In this document: piece after piece, positions 27,657 to 34,554 of the stretch | How positions within the stretch are numbered: position 1 is the first letter of the stretch | Layout: every line of letters starts with the position of its first letter | Assembly (NCBI GenBank): GCA_023248855.1 | Contig: JAHFDS010000029.1 | Coordinates: 1 to 34,554, forward strand | Reading direction: 5' to 3' | Source: Myxococcales bacterium | GTDB lineage: Bacteria > Myxococcota_A > Polyangia > JAHFDS01 | Length of the DNA stretch: 34,554 nucleotides | Notes under the pieces: generated by a model | What the model was told of the DNA's origin: nothing | Seen by the model: only the letters and a program-made list of their open reading frames with translations | The model's database searches: none | Program-made: the position numbers and the translations under genes

Positions 27657-29018
27657 TTGGCGGAAGCCGTCGTGCTCAAGAAGATCCTGATCGCGAACCG
27701 GGGCGAGATCGCGCTGCGCATCATCCGCGCGTGTCGCGAGCTCGGCGTGAAGTCGGTCGCGGTACACTCGACCGCCGACGCGGACGCGCTCCACGTGCGC
27801 TTCGCCGACGAGAGCATCTGCATCGGTCCGCCAGCGTCCAAGCTGAGCTACCTCAAGTTCGACGCGCTCATCGCGGCCGCCGAGGTGACGCGGGCCGACG
27901 CGATCCACCCCGGCTACGGCTTTCTGGCCGAGAACGCCGAGTTCGCGGACGCGTGCATCGCCTGCGGTCTCTTGTGGATCGGTCCTCCGCCCGCGCTGAT
28001 GCGCCTGATGGGCGACAAGGATCGCGCCCGCGCGGCGATGCGCAAGGCCCAGGTCCCGATCCTGCCGGGAACAGGCCTGCTCCCGGGCGCGGAGGAGGCG
28101 GCGCGGCAAGCCGGCGAGATCGGCTATCCGATCATCATCAAGGCGACGGCGGGCGGCGGTGGCCGGGGCATGAAGATCGTTCGCGCCGAGGGGGAGATCG
28201 CGAACCAGTTCCACACCGCCAGGCGCGAAGCGGAGGCGGCCTTCGGCAACCCCGAGGTCTATCTCGAGCGTTACCTCGAGCGCCCGCGGCACGTCGAGGT
28301 GCAGGTCGCGTGCGACGACCACGGGGGCATCGCCATCCTGGGCGAGCGCGAGTGCTCGATCCAGCGCCGCCACCAGAAGCTGGTGGAGGAGGCGCCGAGC
28401 ATCGCGCTCACCGAGAAGCAGCGCACGCGCCTGCACGACGTCGCGCACCAGGCGTGCCAGCAGATCGGCTACCGGAACGTGGGCACGATGGAGTTCCTGC
28501 TCGACGAGCGCGGGCGCTTCTACTTCATGGAGATGAACACGCGCATCCAGGTCGAGCACACCGTGACCGAGATGGTCACCTCGGTCGATCTCGTGCGCGA
28601 GCAGATCCAGCTCGCTTGCGGTGCGCCGCTGTCGGTGCGGCGGGCGTTCGTGCCGCGCGGGCACGCGATCGAGTGCCGCATCAACGCCGAGGACCCCGTG
28701 ACCTTCGCGCCGAGCCCCGGCAAGATCACCGCGCTGCACCTGCCGGGCGGCCTCGGGGTGCGCGTCGACACGCACATCTACGAGCAGTACGTGGTGCCGC
28801 CCCACTACGATTCGCTGCTGGCCAAGCTCATCGTACACGCCGAGGACCGCGAGCACGCCATCGCGCGGATGCGCAGCGCGCTCGGCGAGTTCGTCATCGA
28901 GGGCATCAAGAGCACGCTGGGCTTTCACCGCCGGCTGTTCGCGGACCCGGACTTCCAGGCCGGCAACATGGACACCGGCTTCGTCGCGCGCTTCCTCGAG
29001 AAGCCCCGCGACGGGTGA
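27657..29018 (+). CDS. accC: Biotin carboxylase AccC
   Basis: [58 protein letters not shown] start at 27657 or GTG at 27672. Confidence 0.97.
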   Translation: MAEAVVLKKILIANRGEIALRIIRACRELGVKSVAVHSTADADALHVRFADESICIGPPASKLSYLKFDALIAAAEVTRADAIHPGYGFLAENAEFADACIACGLLWIGPPPALMRLMGDKDRARAAMRKAQVPILPGTGLLPGAEEAARQAGEIGYPIIIKATAGGGGRGMKIVRAEGEIANQFHTARREAEAAFGNPEVYLERYLERPRHVEVQVACDDHGGIAILGERECSIQRRHQKLVEEAPSIALTEKQRTRLHDVAHQACQQIGYRNVGTMEFLLDERGRFYFMEMNTRIQVEHTVTEMVTSVDLVREQIQLACGAPLSVRRAFVPRGHAIECRINAEDPVTFAPSPGKITALHLPGGLGVRVDTHIYEQYVVPPHYDSLLAKLIVHAEDREHAIARMRSALGEFVIEGIKSTLGFHRRLFADPDFQAGNMDTGFVARFLEKPRDG

Positions 29019-29942
29019 TCATCTCCGCTTGAGCACGAGCTTGTAGGTGCCGCCGGACGGAGGCGCGTCGAGCGTGGCCTCGTAGGCGTCGCCGAAGGCG
29101 AGCTTCGGGTTGGAGGGCAGGGTGCCGCGTCCGCTCACGCGAAAGCGCGTGGGAGGGCGATCGAGCGCCTCGATGCGCTCGAGCTTGACCTGCGGATCCC
29201 GCAGCAGATCGCGGAAGGTCTCGCACGACACGCGCGCCTCCGCCGTGCGCTGGGTGGCGCGCGCCCGCCGGTGCTCGACGTCCTCGCGGAGCCTGGTGAA
29301 CCCGGTCGCGTTCGGCCACTCCTTGAGGTCGGCCAGGCGCCCTCGCATGCTCCTCAGGCTGAGGCGGAGGTCGCCTGCCTTGCCCCCCGAAAGGCGCGAG
29401 GGCGGGACCCGGTCCGGCGCTTCGGCGTCGGGCAGCGGCGGGATGACCGCGGGAGGCAGAACGTAGCGATCCGCCTCGATGCGGATCTCCCAGCTGGGCG
29501 GGAACGTTCGCTTCCGCTCCGCGCTCCGGATCTCCACCACCCGGGGGCGGCTGCACAGCGCCTGGACGAAGCTCGCGGCCTCCTGCTCGACCCCCTGGAA
29601 GGCCACGACCACTGGATGTCGCGTCAGGTCCCCGGCGGCGGTCTCGGGCTCGAGCTTGTACGTCGGTGAAAGGCCCGTCTTCGCGATCGCGTCGTGGATG
29701 CGCTTTTTCAGCTGTTCATCGGTCTCGGCGGCGCGCGGCAGGGCGCGCTCGAGCTCGACCGCTTCGGCGCGCAGCACCTCGAGCGGGTGATGACAGCGGC
29801 CCCTGGGCTCCGCGCAGGCGCTGCGCTCGGCGATCTCGCGCTTGCTCTCCTCGTAGAGGCGCGCCAGCTGCTTGACCTCGTCGGTCTCGCAGCCGCAAAG
29901 GGCCAGGGCGGCGGTCAAGAGGGTAGGGACGAGGGCTCGCAC
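29019..29942 (-). CDS. Hypothetical lipoprotein with helical region
   Basis: ORF of 307 aa with GTG start; MRALVPTLLTAALALCGCETDEVKQLARLYEES lipobox; no recognised catalytic motif. Confidence 0.7.
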   Translation of the reverse strand: MRALVPTLLTAALALCGCETDEVKQLARLYEESKREIAERSACAEPRGRCHHPLEVLRAEAVELERALPRAAETDEQLKKRIHDAIAKTGLSPTYKLEPETAAGDLTRHPVVVAFQGVEQEAASFVQALCSRPRVVEIRSAERKRTFPPSWEIRIEADRYVLPPAVIPPLPDAEAPDRVPPSRLSGGKAGDLRLSLRSMRGRLADLKEWPNATGFTRLREDVEHRRARATQRTAEARVSCETFRDLLRDPQVKLERIEALDRPPTRFRVSGRGTLPSNPKLAFGDAYEATLDAPPSGGTYKLVLKRR

Positions 29943-29947
29943 CCCCC

Positions 29948-32900
29948 ATGGATAGACCGACCGGGCGGGATCGGTCGAGTCTTGCGGCCGCGGACGTGCT
30001 AGATCCCGCCACCGTGTCGCTAGATCCCGCCACGGCGGAGGCGCCGAGGCTCCGTGCCCGGCAGGCCCTGACCGCGCTGGCCGGGGGGCTTTCGGGCGGC
30101 CTCGTCGAGGCCTATGGCCTGTCGGGTTCGATGGTCGCCTTCGTCGCGGCGGCGCTGCGCGAGCGCTCCGGCCGGCCGCTGGTGGTGCTGGTGCAGGAGG
30201 AGGCGCGCGCGGCGGAGCTGGCGCGCGATCTCGGCTTCTTCCTGGGCACCGAGGGCGGGGACGACCCGGCCCGTACGCACGTGCGGGCCTCGCACCTGCC
30301 GGAGGTGGAGCACTCGCCCTACGCCGATCTCGCGCCGGACCGCCGGCAGATCATGCGTCGACTGGCGGTGCTGTTCCGGCTCGCCCACGGCATGGCCGGC
30401 GACGCCGTCGTGCTCTCGGCGCGCTCGCTGGCGCGGCGGACGCTGCCGCCCGACGCCTTGAAGAAGCGCTGCGATCTGGTCCTCGCCGAAGAGGAGCTCG
30501 ATCGAGGCAAGTTCCTCGACAACCTCGTGCGCGCGGGATTCATGCGTCAAGCCGTATGCGAAGATCCGGGCACGTTCGCCGTGCGGGGGGGCGTCATCGA
30601 CGTCTTCGTACCGCTTTATCGCTACCCGGCGCGCATCGAGCTCTACGGCGACCTGGTCGAGAACGTGCGCTTCTTCGACCCGTCCACGCAGCGCACGCTG
30701 CGGCCGCTCGACGAGCTCTTGGTCCATCCGGCACGCGAGACGCTGGTCACCGAGGGGGCCGATCCACGGGCGCGCCTGCTCGAGGCGGGCGACGTCGCGG
30801 GGCACCCGTCGTCACGGACGCGGGCGCTCATCGAGCAGGTCGAGTCGGGCGAGGACTTCTTCGGGCGAGAGGCGCTCATCCCCGCGTTCCACGCCCGCAT
30901 GGCGGCGGTCACCGAGTACCTGCCCGAGAACGGGGTGTGGCTCATCGAGGCGCCCGACGAGGTGCTCGCCGAGGTGCGGCGCGAAGAGGTGCGCCTTGGC
31001 GAGGGCTTCGAGCACCGGCGCGTCGAGCACCGGATCGCCTTTCCACCGGCGACCTTCACGGTCGGCGAGGACGAGGCGCGGCGCGCGCTCGCGCAGGCGA
31101 CGCAGGTGGCGCTCCGCACGCTGGAGATCGAGCCTCCTGCTGGCGCGCCCGCGCCCACGCGCGTGCGCTTCGAGGTGCGCGACAACGCCGACCTCTCGGC
31201 CGAGCTCCGGCGGGCGCGCGCCGAGCGCGGCGAGCAGATGCTGGGCCCGCTGGTGTCGCGTCTGCGCGAGGTGTCGCGGAGCGTCCTCGTCGTGCCGAAC
31301 GGGTCGCACGCCGAGCGCCTGGCGGGCCTTCTACGCGGCTACGGCCTCGAGCCGCGTCGGGTGCCCGCGGGACGGGCGCTCTCCCTCGACGGCGGCGAGC
31401 CCGGCGTCGAGATCTGGATCGGCCCGCTGGCCGAGGGCTTCTCGCTGCCCGGCGACGGCCTTTCGCTCCTTGCCGAGGACGAGCTGTTCGGCCCGCGCTC
31501 GCACCGGCGCGCGCCGCGCGAGCAAAAAGGCGGCCTCGCGTTCGAGGATTTCCGTCAGCTCCAGCCGGGCGATCCGATCGTGCACAAGGAGCACGGGGTC
31601 GGCCGCTACCTGGGTCTCGTGCGCCTCGCCGCCGGCGGCGTCCCCGCCGACTTCCTGCACCTCGAATACGAGGGCGGCAAGCTCTACGTCCCGGTCTACC
31701 GGCTGTCCCAGGTGCAGCGCTGGATGGGCGCGGAGGGCGAGCGCGCCCGGCTCGACCGGCTGGGTGGACAGACCTGGCAGCTGGCCAGAAAGCGTGTCCG
31801 CGCCGAGGTGCGGCAGCTGGCCGAGGACCTCCTCAAGCTCTACGCGCAGCGCGCCGCGCTCCCGGGCCACGCGATGCGCCCACCCGACGCGATGTTCCGC
31901 GAGTTCGAGGCCACCTTCCCGTTCGAGGAGACGCCCGACCAGCAGCGCGCGATCGACGAGGTGCTCGGCGACATGGAGGCCGACCGTCCGATGGACCGCC
32001 TGGTGTGCGGCGACGTCGGCTATGGCAAGACCGAGGTCGCGTTGCGCGCCGCGTTCCTGGCCGCGGAGAACGGCCGCCAGGTCGCGTTCCTCGCGCCGAC
32101 CACGGTGCTCGCCCAGCAGCACTACTCGACCTGCACCGAGCGCTTCCGCGACTACCCGATCAGGGTCGGCGTGCTCTCGCGCTTCCAGTCGAAGGAGGAG
32201 CAGGCAAAGACGGTCAAGGCGATCGCCGAGGGCAAGGTGGACGTGCTCGTCGGCACACATCGCCTGCTGTCCAAGGACGTGCGCTGGAGCAAGCTGGGCC
32301 TGCTCATCATCGACGAGGAGCAGCGCTTCGGCGTCGCGCACAAGGAGCGCATCAAGCAGATGCGCACGCAGGTGGACGTGCTGACCCTGACGGCCACGCC
32401 GATCCCGCGCACGATGCACATGTCGCTCATGGGCCTTCGCGAGATCTCCATCATCGCGACGCCGCCGGCCGACCGCCTCGCCATCCGCACGTTCGTGTGC
32501 AAGTGGGAGGACAGCGTGCTGCGCGAGGCCATCAAGCGCGAGCTCGCGCGCGGAGGCCAGCTGTTCTTCGTGCACAACCGCGTCGAGGACATCGAGTCGT
32601 GGGCCGTGCGCCTGCACACGTTGGTGCCCGAGCTGCGGGTCGCGATCGGCCACGGCCAGATGGAGGAGGGCAAGCTCGAGCGCGTGATGATCGACTTCAT
32701 CGATCACAAGTTCGATGTGCTCCTGTGCACGACCATCGTCGAGAGCGGCCTCGACATCCCGCGTGCCAACACGATGATCGTGAATCGCGCAGACTGCTTT
32801 GGCCTGGCGCAGCTCTACCAGCTGCGCGGACGCATCGGCCGCGGCCGCGAGCGCGCGTTCTGCTACCTGCTCGTGCCGGGCGGGCAGGGCGCGATGGACG

Positions 32901-33625
32901 AGGTGCCGCTCGCGGAGGACGACCTCGCGAAGAAGAAGAAGGCCACCGTGCGCGGCGCGATGACGGTCGAGGCCCAGCAGCGCCTGGCGGTGCTGCAGCG
33001 CTTCACGGAGCTCGGCTCGGGCTTCTTGATCGCGCAGCACGACCTCGAGATCCGCGGAGCTGGCGAGTTGCTCGGCGGCAAGCAATCCGGCACCATCGGC
33101 CAGGTCGGCTTCGAGACCTACACGGAGATCCTGCGCGAGGCGATCGCGGAGCTGCGCGGCGAATCGATCCAGCCCGAGCGGGACCCTGAGCTCACCGCGG
33201 ACCTCGCGGCGTTCATCCCCGACGACTACGTGCCGGACACGGCGCAGCGGCTCGACCTCTACCGCCGCCTCGCCAGCGCCGCGGACGGCGACGAGGTGAC
33301 GGCGCTCGTCACCGAGCTCGAGGACCGCTTCGGCGCGGCGCCCATCGAGGTGCGCGCGCTCGCGGGTCTGATGGAGGTCAAGGCGCTGGCCCGGCGGCTG
33401 CGCGCGAGCGCCATCGACGTCTCGGCCAGCAAGCTGACGCTCGCGCTGGCCGACGACACGCCCCTCTCGCCCGAGCGCGTGCTCGCGCTGGTGCAGAAGA
33501 AAGGCTCGCCCTTTCGGCTCACGCCCGACATGCGCCTTTTGCGCGCTCTGACGGAGGAGGAGAAGAAGGACCGGCTCGCCGCCGCGCGCACCATCTTGCA
33601 CGAGATCCTGGCGTGTGCTAACTGA
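29948..33625 (+). CDS. mfd: Transcription-repair coupling factor Mfd
   Basis: ORF of 1225 aa; CarD-like HKEHGVGRYLGLVRL; helicase motifs VCGDVGYGKTEVALRAAF, FLAPTTVLAQQHYSTC, IIDEEQRFGV, LTATPIPRTMHMSL, QLRGRIGRG. The start codon may be further downstream (GTG 29996 or 30014). Confidence 0.97.
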   Translation: MDRPTGRDRSSLAAADVLDPATVSLDPATAEAPRLRARQALTALAGGLSGGLVEAYGLSGSMVAFVAAALRERSGRPLVVLVQEEARAAELARDLGFFLGTEGGDDPARTHVRASHLPEVEHSPYADLAPDRRQIMRRLAVLFRLAHGMAGDAVVLSARSLARRTLPPDALKKRCDLVLAEEELDRGKFLDNLVRAGFMRQAVCEDPGTFAVRGGVIDVFVPLYRYPARIELYGDLVENVRFFDPSTQRTLRPLDELLVHPARETLVTEGADPRARLLEAGDVAGHPSSRTRALIEQVESGEDFFGREALIPAFHARMAAVTEYLPENGVWLIEAPDEVLAEVRREEVRLGEGFEHRRVEHRIAFPPATFTVGEDEARRALAQATQVALRTLEIEPPAGAPAPTRVRFEVRDNADLSAELRRARAERGEQMLGPLVSRLREVSRSVLVVPNGSHAERLAGLLRGYGLEPRRVPAGRALSLDGGEPGVEIWIGPLAEGFSLPGDGLSLLAEDELFGPRSHRRAPREQKGGLAFEDFRQLQPGDPIVHKEHGVGRYLGLVRLAAGGVPADFLHLEYEGGKLYVPVYRLSQVQRWMGAEGERARLDRLGGQTWQLARKRVRAEVRQLAEDLLKLYAQRAALPGHAMRPPDAMFREFEATFPFEETPDQQRAIDEVLGDMEADRPMDRLVCGDVGYGKTEVALRAAFLAAENGRQVAFLAPTTVLAQQHYSTCTERFRDYPIRVGVLSRFQSKEEQAKTVKAIAEGKVDVLVGTHRLLSKDVRWSKLGLLIIDEEQRFGVAHKERIKQMRTQVDVLTLTATPIPRTMHMSLMGLREISIIATPPADRLAIRTFVCKWEDSVLREAIKRELARGGQLFFVHNRVEDIESWAVRLHTLVPELRVAIGHGQMEEGKLERVMIDFIDHKFDVLLCTTIVESGLDIPRANTMIVNRADCFGLAQLYQLRGRIGRGRERAFCYLLVPGGQGAMDEVPLAEDDLAKKKKATVRGAMTVEAQQRLAVLQRFTELGSGFLIAQHDLEIRGAGELLGGKQSGTIGQVGFETYTEILREAIAELRGESIQPERDPELTADLAAFIPDDYVPDTAQRLDLYRRLASAADGDEVTALVTELEDRFGAAPIEVRALAGLMEVKALARRLRASAIDVSASKLTLALADDTPLSPERVLALVQKKGSPFRLTPDMRLLRALTEEEKKDRLAAARTILHEILACAN
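29998..30033. repeat. 15-bp direct repeat GCTAGATCCCGCCAC x2, 21-bp spacing
   Basis: Identical copies at 29998-30012 and 30019-30033. Confidence 0.9.
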
Positions 33626-33676
33626 GGCCGATTCCTTGACCCATTTTCACAAGTCCTTTCAGGAGCTTTTGGAAAA

Positions 33677-34554
33677 ATGACGACGCGATTCTCTCGGCGA
33701 GTGCGCAGCCACGGGAGGGCCGAGAAGCTGGCCCTGCTCGCGGGCGCGGCCCTTCTGGCCCTTTCCGGCTGCGGTGGTGACGGCAAGAAGACCGGCGGTG
33801 CCAAGTCCGCCAACGGTCCGGCGGTGGCCGAGATCGACGACGTGAAGATCACGGTCGAGGACTTCCAGGACCGGATCAACAAGCAGTCGCCGTACCTGCG
33901 CAGCCGTTACACGTCGCTCGAGCGAAAGAAGGAGTTCCTCGACAACCTCGTGCGGTTCGAGGTCATGGCGCGCGAGGCCGAGAAGAAGGGGTACGACAAG
34001 GACCCCGAGGTCGTGCGCTCCATGAAGCAGGTGATGATCCAGAAGCTGATGAAGGAGGAGTTCGACAACCGCCTCAAGCTCGAGGACATCAAGGACGAGG
34101 AGTGCAAGGTCTTCTACGACGGGCACCCGGATGAGTACAACAAGCCGGCCGAGGTGCGCGCGTCCGCCATCTTCACCAAGGAAGAGAAGAAGGCCAGCGA
34201 CGCCATCAAGAAGGTCAAGGACAAGGCCAAGAGCGGGAAGATCGACTCCGCGGTGTTCGGCGATCTCGCCAAGGACCTCACCGAGGACGAGAAGGCCAAG
34301 CCTGCGCGCGGGGATCTGCGCTACTTCGACGCCAAGAGCACGCTCTACCCCAAGCAGGTGATCGAGGCGTCGTTTGCGCTCAAGGACGTCGGCGACTTCA
34401 CCGAAAAGCCCCTCAAGGCCGGTGACGGCTACTGGGTCATCACCAAGACGGGCGACCGCAAGGCCTTCACGCGCAGCTTCGAGGAGGTCAAGCGGCAGAT
34501 CCAGAATCGCCTGTACCGCGACAAGCGCACCAAGGCGATGGAGGACTACGTGGC
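33677..34554 (+). CDS. PpiC/SurA-like peptidyl-prolyl isomerase lipoprotein, truncated at window edge
   Basis: Manual translation from ATG 33677: MTTRFSRRVRSHGRAEKLALLAGAALLALSGCGGDGKK...VAEIDDVKITVEDFQDRI...; open to the window end, so missing from the ORF track. Confidence 0.85.
   Translation, partial: MTTRFSRRVRSHGRAEKLALLAGAALLALSGCGGDGKKTGGAKSANGPAVAEIDDVKITVEDFQDRINKQSPYLRSRYTSLERKKEFLDNLVRFEVMAREAEKKGYDKDPEVVRSMKQVMIQKLMKEEFDNRLKLEDIKDEECKVFYDGHPDEYNKPAEVRASAIFTKEEKKASDAIKKVKDKAKSGKIDSAVFGDLAKDLTEDEKAKPARGDLRYFDAKSTLYPKQVIEASFALKDVGDFTEKPLKAGDGYWVITKTGDRKAFTRSFEEVKRQIQNRLYRDKRTKAMEDYV

Noticed and set aside
27636-28928. 430-aa minus-strand ORF
   Set aside because: Antisense to accC; no motif.
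31331-33601. 756-aa minus-strand ORF antisense to mfd
   Set aside because: Mirror of mfd third-position GC bias; no recognisable motif.

Overview
This 34.5 kb, high-GC window is bacterial chromosome. Gene content and order (pilMNOPQ, aroKB, roadblock, aroQ, accBC, mfd, PPIase, plus many small lipoproteins) look like Myxococcota/deltaproteobacteria; that is an inference, not a search result. The left half holds an MscS-like channel with a cyclic-nucleotide-binding domain, an SCP2-type thiolase-like protein whose nucleophilic Cys position is Ser, and a tight minus-strand cluster (PPIase lipoprotein, lipoprotein, alpha/beta hydrolase, aldolase/racemase-fold enzyme, DUF4031, rhodanese, MutH). It also holds a PilZ-like/GAF protein, an alpha/beta hydrolase and a VWA/MopE-motif lipoprotein. 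The right half is on the plus strand: an NtrC-type regulator, an AT-rich promoter island driving an XRE-type HTH gene, pilMNOPQ, an aroK-aroB fusion, a lipoprotein, a roadblock/LC7 protein, aroQ, accB, accC, then (after one minus-strand lipoprotein) mfd and a truncated PpiC/SurA-like lipoprotein. The strongest oddity is a PilQ secretin of about 1226 aa with a roughly 430-residue Ala/Arg/Glu-rich helical insert between two AMIN-like regions. Other points of interest are a well-conserved MutH outside its usual host range, the Cys-less thiolase-like protein, the pilMNOPQ-aroKB synteny with gene fusion, and a repeat-bearing divergent start region at mfd. No tRNA, rRNA, CRISPR or transposon was recognised. 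Most long antisense ORFs in the track are artefacts of high-GC codon bias.
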